64,000 nucleotides of DNA from an uncultured Sulfitobacter sp. (GTDB taxonomy: Bacteria > Pseudomonadota > Alphaproteobacteria > Rhodobacterales > Rhodobacteraceae). Under the pieces are notes generated by a model. That model saw nothing but the letters and a program-made list of their open reading frames with translations, was not told the DNA's origin and made no database searches. Positions 54,448-62,450 of the stretch are shown piece after piece. The stretch spans positions 124,001 to 188,000 of the forward strand of contig NZ_CANNBM010000001.1 in assembly GCF_947502895.1 (NCBI RefSeq), written 5' to 3'. Position 1 is the first letter of the stretch; every line of letters starts with the position of its first letter. The translations under genes were made by a program, and so were the position numbers.

Positions 54448-55056
54448 TTAGCTATGATTCCAGTCTTCTGGGTCGGCATTGTTATTGGGGCTCAGACCGA
54501 TGATGTCGCCTTCGGTAGAGCAGCCAAGGCCCAGAACAGTCCGATTGGCATAACAGAAATATGATGTCACCTGATTGATCTCAAGTATTTCACCGTCCTC
54601 CCATCCAGCCATACGCAATGCCTCTACATCCATCTGAACCATGTCCGCTGGTGTCTGCGCCAACCGCTGTGCATAGCGCATTGCCGCGTGGTGCCGCGCC
54701 TCAAACGGCATGGCAGAAACATCCCCACTCTCTATCGCCGCTCGGAATGCGTCAGAGCGTGCATCATCCCCGAGCAATCGCTTCATCCCGGCGAAGTGAT
54801 GCTCCACACAATAGTCACACCCGTTAAGCTGCGAAACCCAGACGCCAATCGCCTCCAGAAACCACTTCGGAATGGTATTTCCCGAATGGTGCAGCACATA
54901 CTTGTACACCGCCATATGCGCCTCCATCGTATGCGGGCGCAAGGAATGTGCCATCATGATGTTATCGACGTTGTTGTCAGGGCCTGTGACACGGGCATAG
55001 AGCGCTTTGAGCTTGCCGGTCGCGGCGTCGAAAGGGATGGTTTTGATCCAAGTCAT
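54448..55056 (-). CDS. AhpD-like peroxidase-related protein
   Basis: A 202-aa carboxymuconolactone-decarboxylase-fold protein with the redox motif CDYCVEHH, the CxxC typical of AhpD-type alkylhydroperoxidases. The N-terminal MTWIKTIPFDAATGKLKALY fits the 'peroxidase-related enzyme' subgroup. It may reduce peroxides with thiol recycling by an unknown partner. ATG at 55056; a longer reading to 55125 lacks conservation. It is next to the bd oxidase operon on the same strand, 290 bp downstream. Confidence 0.85.
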   Translation of the reverse strand: MTWIKTIPFDAATGKLKALYARVTGPDNNVDNIMMAHSLRPHTMEAHMAVYKYVLHHSGNTIPKWFLEAIGVWVSQLNGCDYCVEHHFAGMKRLLGDDARSDAFRAAIESGDVSAMPFEARHHAAMRYAQRLAQTPADMVQMDVEALRMAGWEDGEILEINQVTSYFCYANRTVLGLGCSTEGDIIGLSPNNNADPEDWNHS

Positions 55057-55346
55057 GAGGGTACTTTCAATACTGTGCACATTTAACCAATTGTTGCGCA
55101 AATAGGCATCAGAAGAACAGTACATTATAGACTGGCGATAGGTTTAGAAGACGGCTTTGCGGACTTTCCGGTCTTTTGCTCACGCGCCGTCTGCTGACGC
55201 AGCATCCCCACGCTTTCGCGGCACGTTTGCTGCCGCGATGAAGCGCATTTAACCAAAGCAGATATTGAAATCTGGGATTGGATTCCAAATCCAAATTGCT
55301 CTTTCGTTCGTGCGGGTCCAACAGCAATTTGTTTGCATTGAGGATA
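55057..55346. other. Gap between bd-oxidase operon and AhpD-like gene
   Basis: 290 bp without a supported gene. A minus-strand 26-codon frame at about 55140-55220 is seen but not called. No U-tract terminator for the oxidase operon was found. Confidence 0.4.
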
Positions 55347-55457
55347 TTAGGTATGGATTGCCAAACGGATTGCGTATGCAACAACGCCAAGTGCTGCAAC
55401 GCTTGCAACCCAGATCGCGATGAACCATCCAAGTTTTCGCAAAGTTGCATAAGTCAT
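55347..55457 (-). CDS. DUF2474-type small subunit of bd oxidase (36 aa)
   Basis: A 36-aa single-span membrane peptide: MTYATLRKLGWFIAIWVASV, then AALGVVAYAIRLAIHT. A basic N-terminus is followed by one hydrophobic helix, the DUF2474 pattern seen at the end of cydAB/cioAB operons, equivalent to CydX in stabilising the oxidase. Its ATG shares one base with the cydB stop (TGATG), so translation is coupled. It is below usual annotation length. Confidence 0.85.
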   Translation of the reverse strand: MTYATLRKLGWFIAIWVASVAALGVVAYAIRLAIHT

Positions 55458-56458
55458 CAGTGATACCCCTCTTCGGGATCGATTTTGCCCCGAAATACCC
55501 AATAGGCGTATGCAGTGTAGGCAAGGATCATCGGCACCAGAACGACTGTACCGACGAGCGCAAAACGCAGGCTTTCATCTGGAGCTGCGGCCTCGGCAAT
55601 AGTGAGGCTCGGGGGAATGATATTGGGGTAAAAGCTGATCCCGATACCAATGAAACACAGAACAAATATGCTTAGCGCCGCCAGAAAAGGCTGCGCATCC
55701 TTGCCAGCGTTCAGGCCGGTAAAAAGCGCCCAAGCGGCCGCAAGAACAGCGCCAGGCATGATCACGCTAAAGATACTGCCGGGCAGGTTTAGCCAGCGTT
55801 GAAAATATTCGGGGTCTTGGAAGGGCGTCAGGATGCTCACCGCACCGATGAAGACCAACGTGCCAGCGCCCAGATACCACGCATAGTTTTGCATGCGGCG
55901 TTGCAGAGAGTTTTCGGTTTTGAGGATTATCCATGTCGCGCCCAAAAGGGCGTAGCCCACCACGACTGCGAAGCCTGTCAGAATTGAAAATACGCTCAGC
56001 CAGTCCCACCAGCCACCTGCATAGGCGCGGTCCGCAACTTCGACGCCCTGCACCAATGCACCCAATGCGATGCCTTGCATGAAAGCTGCGACGATTGATC
56101 CGCCAAAGAACGCGGCATCCCAGATGTGTTTTCCATGCTCGGTGCGCCAGCGGTATTCGAAGGCAACGCCACGAAAGATCAGCGCAAGCAGCATCAGGAT
56201 GATCGGCATGTAGAGCGCGGGCATGATGACGGCGTAGGCAAGCGGGAAAACCGCGAACAAGCCACCGCCCCCCAGAACGAGCCATGTCTCATTCCCGTCC
56301 CAGATGGGCGCGATTGAATTCATCATGGTCGCTTTCTCTCGCTCGCCATCAGCAAGCGGGAACAGGATACCGACGCCCAGGTCGAATCCGTCGAGGATCA
56401 CGTAGGTCAGGACGGCAAAGGCGATGATGCCTGCCCAGATAAAGGAAAGTTCAAACAT
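55457..56458 (-). CDS. cydB: Cytochrome bd-type quinol oxidase subunit II
   Basis: A 333-aa membrane subunit with about eight to nine helices (MFELSFIWAGIIAFAVLTYVILDGFDLGVGIL is the family N-terminus). It pairs with subunit I to reduce O2 with quinol, without pumping protons. ATG 56458 follows AGGAGCAAATCA. It starts 10 bp after the cydA stop and overlaps the DUF2474 gene by one base. Confidence 0.94.
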   Translation of the reverse strand: MFELSFIWAGIIAFAVLTYVILDGFDLGVGILFPLADGEREKATMMNSIAPIWDGNETWLVLGGGGLFAVFPLAYAVIMPALYMPIILMLLALIFRGVAFEYRWRTEHGKHIWDAAFFGGSIVAAFMQGIALGALVQGVEVADRAYAGGWWDWLSVFSILTGFAVVVGYALLGATWIILKTENSLQRRMQNYAWYLGAGTLVFIGAVSILTPFQDPEYFQRWLNLPGSIFSVIMPGAVLAAAWALFTGLNAGKDAQPFLAALSIFVLCFIGIGISFYPNIIPPSLTIAEAAAPDESLRFALVGTVVLVPMILAYTAYAYWVFRGKIDPEEGYH

Positions 56459-56468
56459 TGATTTGCTC

Positions 56469-57878
56469 CTATTCGCCAGGAATGGCGTCCGGGTTGGTTT
56501 GGGCAATCGGGGTGATGCCTGAGGTGCGGATCGGACCGTCGCGCAGGCCCAGTTTCGGGGTCGCCGGTGCTTTATTCATCATACGAAGCAGATAGACGGT
56601 GCCGGCGCCGAAGACGAAAAAGTAGACGACGATGAAAGCGATCAGCGATGCGGCTACTGCGGGGGCTGCGACCGGTGCCAGACTGTCAGAGGTCCGCAAC
56701 ACGCCGTAAACAGTGAACGGCTGGCGTCCGACTTCGGTGGTGACCCAACCTGCAAGGACTGCGACGAACCCCATCGGCCCCATCACAATAGCGGCACGGT
56801 GCAGCAACGGCGTATCATAGAGCTGCCCGCGATAGCGCCGCCAAGCAGCCCAAGCGCCAAGCCCCAGCATCGCAAAGCCAAGGCCAACCATGACGCGGAA
56901 ACTCCAGAACACGATAGCGACAGGTGGTTCTTCGTCATCAGGGATGGTGTCCAAACCGTCCAGCGGGGCGTCCCAATGGTGCTTGAGGATCATGCTGGAA
57001 AGGTTCGGGATTTCAATTGCGTAGTCGATCCGCTTTTCTTCCGCGTTTGGAATGCCGAACAGGATCAAGGGCGCGCCGTGAGGATGACTGTCATAGTGCC
57101 CTTCCATGGCCATCACCTTGGCTGGCTGATGTTCCAGCGTGTTGATCCCGTGCATGTCGCCCGCAAAAATTTGCAACGGAGCCACGACGATCAGCATCCA
57201 CATCGCCATCGAGAACATCCGCCGCGCGGGCGCGTCCTGTTGGTTGCGCAGCAGGTGTAGGCCGCCAACGCCACCAACGACCAAGGCGGTTGTAAGGTAC
57301 GCGGCCAGCACCATATGCGTGAGGCGATACGGGAAGGACGGGTTAAAGACGATCTGCCACCAGTCCTCGGGAACGAATTGCCCCAACTCATTAATGCTGT
57401 ACCCCGCAGGGGTCTGCATCCATGAGTTCACCGACAGGATCCATGTGGCCGACATCAATGTGCCAAACGCCACCATAGCAGTTGCAAACATATGCAGCTT
57501 GTCGCCGACGCGTTCGCGGCCAAACAACATGATGCCAAGGAACCCTGCCTCTAGAAAGAAGGCTGACAGGACTTCGTAAGCCATAAGCGGCCCTAGTACC
57601 GGACCCGTTTTGTCAGAGAACACCGACCAGTTGGTGCCGAACTGGTAAGACATGACGATGCCCGACACGACCCCCATGCCGAAGGCGACGGCAAAGATCT
57701 TTTTCCAGTATGTGAACAGCGTCAGGTAAGTTTCGTCATGCGTGCGCAGCCAAAGCCCGTTCAGGACGGCAAGATAGCTTGCCAGCCCGATGGAGAATGC
57801 AGGAAAGATAATGTGGAACGACACGGTGAATGCGAACTGCATCCGGGCCAGTGTCTCTGCTGTGAAACCATCAAACAT
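56469..57878 (-). CDS. cydA: Cytochrome bd-type quinol oxidase subunit I, CIO-like
   Basis: A 469-aa heme-bearing subunit. N-terminal ARMQFAFTVSFHIIFPAFSIGLA contains the conserved heme-ligand His22. At 469 aa it is shorter than E. coli CydA (522), consistent with the short Q-loop of cyanide-insensitive oxidases (CioA), which are also resistant to sulfide. It lies 27 bp after the peroxiredoxin gene, so prx-cydA-cydB-DUF2474 is probably one operon driven from the divergent promoter at 58533-58637. Confidence 0.93.
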   Translation of the reverse strand: MFDGFTAETLARMQFAFTVSFHIIFPAFSIGLASYLAVLNGLWLRTHDETYLTLFTYWKKIFAVAFGMGVVSGIVMSYQFGTNWSVFSDKTGPVLGPLMAYEVLSAFFLEAGFLGIMLFGRERVGDKLHMFATAMVAFGTLMSATWILSVNSWMQTPAGYSINELGQFVPEDWWQIVFNPSFPYRLTHMVLAAYLTTALVVGGVGGLHLLRNQQDAPARRMFSMAMWMLIVVAPLQIFAGDMHGINTLEHQPAKVMAMEGHYDSHPHGAPLILFGIPNAEEKRIDYAIEIPNLSSMILKHHWDAPLDGLDTIPDDEEPPVAIVFWSFRVMVGLGFAMLGLGAWAAWRRYRGQLYDTPLLHRAAIVMGPMGFVAVLAGWVTTEVGRQPFTVYGVLRTSDSLAPVAAPAVAASLIAFIVVYFFVFGAGTVYLLRMMNKAPATPKLGLRDGPIRTSGITPIAQTNPDAIPGE

Positions 57879-57905
57879 GTGCTTGCTCCATCGGGTTGGC
57901 AGGAG

Positions 57906-58532
57906 TTAGATTTTGACTTTGCGCAGGTAAGGGCGAAGCGTCTCGAAACCTTGCGGGAAGGCGACCTTGGCATCTGCGTCAGAAACCGACGGCGGTATGA
58001 TAACCTCTTGCCCTGGCACCCAATCAGCGGGCGTCGCGACTTTGTGCTTGTCCCCAGTTTGTAGCGCATCAATCACACGCAGGATTTCATCAAAATTGCG
58101 TCCGACACTCATCGGATAAGTCATTGTCAGACGGATTTTTTTGTGCGGATCAATGATAAAGACCGAACGCACAGCGGCTGTTTCGCTCTCGCTTGGATGG
58201 ATCATGTCGTACTGCTTGGCGATGGTCAGATCTGCATCCGCAACAATCGGGAACTGCAAGTCTGTGTTTTGGGTGTCGTTCACATCATCGATCCATTTGA
58301 CGTGCTCTTCGACCGTGTCGGTGGACAGGCCGATGGGTTTCACGCCACGCCTTGTGAACTGTTCCGACAGTTGCGATGTGCGGCCCATTTCGGTTGTGCA
58401 AACGGGGGTGAAATCCGCCGGGTGGCTGAAAAAGAACGCCCAATCGTCGCCGATCCAGTCATGGAAGTTGATCGGGCCTGTTGTTGTCTGTGCGGCAAAG
58501 TCGGGGGCGGTATCACCGATTCTCAGGGTCAT
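57906..58532 (-). CDS. 1-Cys peroxiredoxin (Prx6 type)
   Basis: A 208-aa Prx6-family peroxidase. The peroxidatic Cys45 is in DFTPVCTTEMG, with the conserved active-site Arg in the C-terminal half; the second Cys of 2-Cys types is absent. The N-terminal LRIGDTAPDFAAQTTTGPI is typical. It reduces H2O2, alkyl peroxides or possibly persulfides. It is the first gene of the presumed oxidase operon and is divergent from the Rrf2 regulator. Confidence 0.93.
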   Translation of the reverse strand: MTLRIGDTAPDFAAQTTTGPINFHDWIGDDWAFFFSHPADFTPVCTTEMGRTSQLSEQFTRRGVKPIGLSTDTVEEHVKWIDDVNDTQNTDLQFPIVADADLTIAKQYDMIHPSESETAAVRSVFIIDPHKKIRLTMTYPMSVGRNFDEILRVIDALQTGDKHKVATPADWVPGQEVIIPPSVSDADAKVAFPQGFETLRPYLRKVKI

Positions 58533-58542
58533 TTTTTATTTC

Positions 58543-58557
58543 CTATATTTAGAATAG
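58543..58557. promoter_or_regulatory. Dyad motif in peroxiredoxin/Rrf2 divergent promoter
   Basis: CTATATTTAGAATAG is an imperfect dyad 11 bp upstream of the peroxiredoxin ATG. In reverse orientation it matches 59822-59836 at 12 of 15 positions (CTATA-N4-GAATAG core). Shared motifs before both transcription units suggest a common regulator, most simply the adjacent Rrf2 or Crp-type protein. Confidence 0.5.
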
Positions 58558-58637
58558 TTCTTTTGGCGATTTAGCGCAGCCTCTTTACAAAAGCAATAGT
58601 TTGAATGTATCTTTTACTGCGGCAACAGGATGCACCT

Positions 58638-59102
58638 ATGAAATTGACCAGCTACACCAACTATGCGATGCGCTCGTTGCAACTCGCAGCGCTCAAGTCG
58701 CCTGACCTCGTGCGCATTGATGACGTGGCGCAAATTCATAATCTCTCGCGGCCCCACATTATGAAGATCGTGCACGAATTGGGCAAAGCCGGATATCTGG
58801 AGACGGTTCGGGGCCGTAACGGCGGCTTTCGGCTCGCCCGCCCTCCCGAAAAGATCATCGTAGGGGAAGTAGTTCGGATCACGGAAGGACCGCTCGACGT
58901 TGTCGAATGCTTCAACCCAGAGAAAAACACTTGTCCGTTGATGGGCATCTGCATCCTGTCGCGTAAAATGCAGGAGGCGACAGCCGCCTTCATGGCCGTT
59001 TTGGATGATCTGACAATCGCAGATATCGCCGCCAATCGCGGCCAGCTGATGGACCGTATCGCCCCGCTTGAAATTCCAAGAGCTGAAAAGGTTGTAACAT
59101 GA
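58638..59102 (+). CDS. Rrf2-family regulator, NsrR/IscR-like
   Basis: A 154-aa Rrf2 regulator: winged HTH (MKLTSYTNYAMRSLQLAALKSPDLVRIDDVAQIHNLSRPHIMKIV) and three Cys at 91, 99 and 105 (CFNPEKNTCPLMGIC), the spacing of a cluster-ligating loop in NsrR-type sensors. It should hold a [2Fe-2S] or [4Fe-4S] cluster responding to NO, oxygen or sulfur species. The ATG at 58638 is the family start. Its stop overlaps the next regulator's start by 4 bp, a rare pairing. Confidence 0.88.
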   Translation: MKLTSYTNYAMRSLQLAALKSPDLVRIDDVAQIHNLSRPHIMKIVHELGKAGYLETVRGRNGGFRLARPPEKIIVGEVVRITEGPLDVVECFNPEKNTCPLMGICILSRKMQEATAAFMAVLDDLTIADIAANRGQLMDRIAPLEIPRAEKVVT

Positions 59103-59770
59103 CCGAGGACTCCGACTGGGTCGAACGGTTTCCAGGCCTCTCACGACTAGACCTGCCAACCAAACAACTTCTGACGAAGCGCAGTACAATCGTGCGCGTT
59201 CCCAAGAACACAATGGTGTTCGGCCCCGGCAAGTCACCAGAGAACATGCTGTTCCTGCTAGATGGTACTGTGCGTGTGCAGCAAGTTTCCGAAACGGGAC
59301 ATCAAATCGTACTTTACCGGATCGAGGCCGGGCAAAGCTGCGTGCTAACCACGGCCTGCCTTCTGGCATATGACGATTATTCAGCGGAAGGCATCGCTGA
59401 ATCCGTCGTGAAAGCAGCTGCTGTGCCACGGGAGGTTTTTGACGATCTGGTTGCGGGATCTAAGCCGTTTCGTGATTTCGTGTTTGCCGCCTTTTCCAAG
59501 CGCCTCACTGATCTGTTCTTGATGATTGACGAGGTCGCCTTTCAACGGGTCGATGTGCGGCTGGCAGACAAACTGATCAAGCTTTCCAGCGGAGCCGACA
59601 GTGTCTCGACCACTCATCAAAAGCTATCTGTTGAACTTGGCACAGCGCGCGAAGTGATCTCTCGCCAATTGCAGGAATTCCAACGGCGTGGCTGGATCGA
59701 GCAGGCGCGCGGCAGCGTTACTCTTAAAGACCGACAACAGCTTCAAACGCTCGCAAATCATAACGCATAG
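59099..59770 (+). CDS. Crp/Fnr-family transcriptional regulator with two cysteines
   Basis: A 223-aa regulator: cyclic-nucleotide-type effector domain (residues 15-140) and HTH_Crp domain (HQKLSVELGTAREVISRQLQEFQRRGWI). It lacks the FNR N-terminal cluster Cys but has Cys81 and Cys87 in GQSCVLTTACLLAYDDYSAE, a pattern seen in Crp-like proteins of sulfur loci that may sense persulfide by disulfide or polysulfide formation. It overlaps the Rrf2 gene (ATGA) and is followed by the sulfur operon. Sensing mode is inference. Confidence 0.85.
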   Translation: MTEDSDWVERFPGLSRLDLPTKQLLTKRSTIVRVPKNTMVFGPGKSPENMLFLLDGTVRVQQVSETGHQIVLYRIEAGQSCVLTTACLLAYDDYSAEGIAESVVKAAAVPREVFDDLVAGSKPFRDFVFAAFSKRLTDLFLMIDEVAFQRVDVRLADKLIKLSSGADSVSTTHQKLSVELGTAREVISRQLQEFQRRGWIEQARGSVTLKDRQQLQTLANHNA

Positions 59771-59787
59771 AAAAATTCGGATGTTTG

Positions 59788-59836
59788 GTGACATTGTCAC
59801 TGAACGGTGTCGATAAAAGAGCTATTCAATTTATAG
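59788..59836. promoter_or_regulatory. Operator region before DUF2892-sulfur operon
   Basis: Two dyads lie in 50 bp upstream of the DUF2892 gene: GTGAC-ATT-GTCAC (59788-59800), a near Crp-type half-site pair, and CTATTCAATTTATAG (59822-59836) within a wider A/T-rich inverted repeat (59813-59843). The latter resembles the motif at 58543-58557. A Shine-Dalgarno (TTGGAGAC) follows, so binding here would block the promoter or the leader. Confidence 0.6.
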
Positions 59837-59856
59837 CTTTTATTGGAGACAGCGAC

Positions 59857-60069
59857 ATGACAACGAATCTAGGAACTTTTGACCGCATATTCCGCGCCCT
59901 TCTGGGTATCGTTTTGCTGGCAGCACCGTTTGTAAGCGGGCTGGCCATTTTCAATGGAACAGCTGCGACGGTTATCTCGGTTATTGCTGGTCTTGTGATG
60001 CTCGGGACATCGGCCATGAAATTTTGCCCGCTCTACCGCATCTTCGGCATTCGGACCTGCAAGCTGTGA
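59857..60069 (+). CDS. DUF2892 membrane protein
   Basis: A 70-aa protein with two hydrophobic helices (RIFRALLGIVLLAAPFVSGLAIF and AATVISVIAGLVMLGTSA) and a Cys-containing tail KFCPLYRIFGIRTCKL. DUF2892 is the membrane half of the YgaP rhodanese, a thiosulfate/persulfide enzyme. Here it stands alone, probably as a sulfur relay or membrane anchor. The ATG at 59857 has GGAGA upstream. Its stop overlaps the next start (TGATG). Confidence 0.85.
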   Translation: MTTNLGTFDRIFRALLGIVLLAAPFVSGLAIFNGTAATVISVIAGLVMLGTSAMKFCPLYRIFGIRTCKL

Positions 60070-60503
60070 TGTTCGAGACTGCATTCACACCGTTTCAATC
60101 GCTTGGTGGCGGGGCCTTGATCGGCCTTGGAGCCGTTCTGCTGATGCTTGGTCTTGGCCGCATCTTTGGCGCGACCGGCATTATGTCCGGTCTCGTTTTC
60201 TTTGAAAACCGCGAAGAGCTGTCATGGCGGGTGGCGCTTGTGATCGGGATGATCCTCGCTCCCGTGCTGCTCTTTGCCGTCACGGGTTCAATGCCCGCGC
60301 TTACCATCCCTGTCAGCCCTGCGATGATTGTCGTTGGCGGTGTTATCGTGGGTCTGGGCGCGAGCCTCGGGTCTGGCTGTACGTCTGGCCACGGGGTCTG
60401 CGGGCTGTCGCGACTTTCAATCCGATCGCTGGTCGCTGTGCCAACATTCATGGCGACCGCCGCGATTACCGTTTTCCTGATCCGCCATGTGTTTGGAGGC
60501 TAA
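60069..60503 (+). CDS. YeeE/YedE-family sulfur transporter, PmpA-like half
   Basis: A 144-aa membrane protein with about four helices and the signature LGSGCTSGHGVCGLSRLS (conserved Cys for sulfur passage in YeeE-type thiosulfate/persulfide importers). It is the N-terminal half; the next gene encodes the C-terminal half. The start overlaps the DUF2892 stop by one base. Confidence 0.85.
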   Translation: MFETAFTPFQSLGGGALIGLGAVLLMLGLGRIFGATGIMSGLVFFENREELSWRVALVIGMILAPVLLFAVTGSMPALTIPVSPAMIVVGGVIVGLGASLGSGCTSGHGVCGLSRLSIRSLVAVPTFMATAAITVFLIRHVFGG

Positions 60504-60506
60504 GAC

Positions 60507-60938
60507 ATGAAACTGATATTTGCACTCGTTACAGGCCTCGTCTTTGGGACTGGTATCGCGATTTCTGGCATGATGGACCCTGCCAAGGTTCTGAATTTCT
60601 TTGACCTCGCTGGCACGTGGGACCCCAGCCTTGCTTTCGTTATGGGCGGCGCGCTTGTTATTACCTTCTTCGGGTACCGTCTGGCGTGGAAGCGGAACGC
60701 GCCCCTGTTTGGCGGGCGTTTTCAAGTGCCAACAGGCACTGACATCGACATGAAGCTGGTCGGCGGCTCGGCGCTGTTCGGCATCGGATGGGGCATCGCA
60801 GGGTTCTGCCCTGGTGCGGCTATTCCAGCGCTTGGCACAGGCCGCTGGGAAGTCGCCCTGTTCCTTGTTGCGGTGGTTGCAGGATTTTATGTGCGGCGGC
60901 TCGTGTCGTCCGTCTCATCTGCCAAGGCGGCCCAATGA
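60507..60938 (+). CDS. YeeE/YedE-family sulfur transporter, PmpB-like half
   Basis: A 143-aa membrane protein, second half of a split YeeE transporter. Signature GIAGFCPGAAIPALGTG carries a conserved Cys. Together with the 60069-60503 protein it should form one pseudo-symmetric channel that moves thiosulfate or persulfide-type sulfur across the inner membrane. Starts 3 bp after the first half; its stop overlaps the next gene by 4 bp. Confidence 0.85.
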   Translation: MKLIFALVTGLVFGTGIAISGMMDPAKVLNFFDLAGTWDPSLAFVMGGALVITFFGYRLAWKRNAPLFGGRFQVPTGTDIDMKLVGGSALFGIGWGIAGFCPGAAIPALGTGRWEVALFLVAVVAGFYVRRLVSSVSSAKAAQ

Positions 60939-61513
60939 AACACCTGTTCTCTCCCAAGCGCGCTGTGATCGCTGTTCTGGCTCTTGGCATCGCCAGCGCC
61001 GGAGCATTGACGCTCGCGCAAACCATGCACGGTGGCGGACATCGCCACGGTGCGGGTCACATGCATGATGAAGTCAACATGCCGGGCCTGCGCGGAGAGA
61101 ACGCAACAGCACAAGAAAGTGCTGAAATCGCGATATTATTCAGAGGCTTCGAGACAATCACCCGTGAGGTGGAAAACCTGCCCAATGGGATCAAGACCAT
61201 CACCCGATCCTCTGACGTGGCGGTGAGGGAAGCCTTGATCAGCCATTCGGTTGGCATGATTGACCGCGTCGACCAGTTGGATGATCCTAAGATTATCATC
61301 CAAAGCCCGACGCTTGATATCTTCTTTCTGCGCGGTGCCGCCATCACGTCGAGCATCGATATTATCGATGACGGGTTGGTCGTGGTCCAGACCTCGGATG
61401 ACTTGGAAGTGGTCGCAGCCCTACACACACATGCCGCCGAAGTGACAGCCATGACCGAGCGCGGCATGGACGCCGTACATGACATGATGATGGAGCGCGG
61501 AACGGGCCATTGA
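60935..61513 (+). CDS. His-rich exported protein of sulfur operon, function unknown
   Basis: A 192-aa protein with an N-terminal signal (KRAVIAVLALGIASAGALTLAQ) followed by TMHGGGHRHGAGHMHDE, a His cluster that could bind Cu, Ni or Zn. The rest is helical and charged with a conserved-looking core (FRGFETITREVENLPNGIKTITRSSD...HSVGMIDRVDQLDDP) and ends in Met/His-rich MMMERGTGH. No family recognised. Start ATG 60935 overlaps the previous stop. Location between a sulfur importer and a persulfide dioxygenase suggests a periplasmic metal or sulfur role. Confidence 0.7.
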   Translation: MKHLFSPKRAVIAVLALGIASAGALTLAQTMHGGGHRHGAGHMHDEVNMPGLRGENATAQESAEIAILFRGFETITREVENLPNGIKTITRSSDVAVREALISHSVGMIDRVDQLDDPKIIIQSPTLDIFFLRGAAITSSIDIIDDGLVVVQTSDDLEVVAALHTHAAEVTAMTERGMDAVHDMMMERGTGH

Positions 61514-61551
61514 GCTGAAGCCCGCGCATCCCGAATACTGGAGGAAATCAA

Positions 61552-62436
61552 ATGACAAACTATCCCGTAGACATGAGCGTTAAGCCCGAGGTCGAAGCCT
61601 TCTTTGACGAGGCAACAAACACGATCAGCTATATTGTCAAAGACCCCACATCCGATGCTTGCGCCATTATTGATAGCGTTATGGATATCGATTACGCCGC
61701 TGGCCGCATTACCTATGATCATGCGGATGCAATGATTGCGCGCATCAATGAGATGGGCGGCAAGCTGGAATGGATCATCGAGACCCATGTCCATGCCGAT
61801 CACTTAAGCGCTGCGCCCTATATCCAGCAAAAGCTGGGCGGCAAAATCGGTGTCGGCGAAAAGATTATGGTCGTCCAGGAGACCTTTGGAAAATTCTTTA
61901 ACGAAGGCACGGAATTCCAACGCGACGGGTCGCAATTTGATGCGCTATTCAAAGACGGCGACACCTACCAGATCGGGAACATGCAGGCTTTCGCCATGTA
62001 CACGCCCGGCCACACGCCCGCCTGCATGGTGCATGTGATCGGCAATGCAGCCTTCGCAGGTGACACGCTGTTCATGCCTGATGGCGGATCCGCACGATGC
62101 GATTTCCCCGGTGGGTCAGCGGGCGAGCTGTATGACAGCATCATGAAAGTGCTGTCGCTACCGGATGAGACACGATTGTTCATGTGCCACGACTACGGCC
62201 CGAACGGCCGCGCGATCCAGTGGGAAACCACAGTGGCCGAACAGAAAGCCAGCAACATCCATGTCGGCGGTGACAAAACCCGCGAAGATTTCATCAAGTT
62301 CCGCACCGAAAGAGACGCACAGCTGGCGATGCCCAAGCTGATCATTCCGTCTTTGCAGGTGAACATGCGTGCAGGTGAAATCCCAACAGATGACGACGGC
62401 AACCCAATGCTCAAAGTGCCGATCAACGGTCTGTAA
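61552..62436 (+). CDS. MBL-fold persulfide dioxygenase-like protein
   Basis: A 294-aa metallo-beta-lactamase-fold enzyme of the ETHE1/Blh group. Metal motif THVHADH (His79, His81, Asp83, His84), then TPGHTPACMV, FAGDTLFMPDGGSARCDFPGG (bridging Asp) and MCHDYGPNGR. Unlike hydrolases, these proteins use one Fe(II) and oxidise glutathione persulfide to sulfite. It begins 38 bp after the His-rich protein gene, with GGAGGAAAT upstream. It pairs functionally with the SQR that follows. Confidence 0.9.
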   Translation: MTNYPVDMSVKPEVEAFFDEATNTISYIVKDPTSDACAIIDSVMDIDYAAGRITYDHADAMIARINEMGGKLEWIIETHVHADHLSAAPYIQQKLGGKIGVGEKIMVVQETFGKFFNEGTEFQRDGSQFDALFKDGDTYQIGNMQAFAMYTPGHTPACMVHVIGNAAFAGDTLFMPDGGSARCDFPGGSAGELYDSIMKVLSLPDETRLFMCHDYGPNGRAIQWETTVAEQKASNIHVGGDKTREDFIKFRTERDAQLAMPKLIIPSLQVNMRAGEIPTDDDGNPMLKVPINGL

Positions 62437-62450
62437 GGAGAAACGGATAA

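Noticed and set aside
54253..54564. A 103-codon frame after the DMT transporter
   Set aside because: It overlaps the AhpD-like gene on the other strand and shows no recognisable family or ribosome site.
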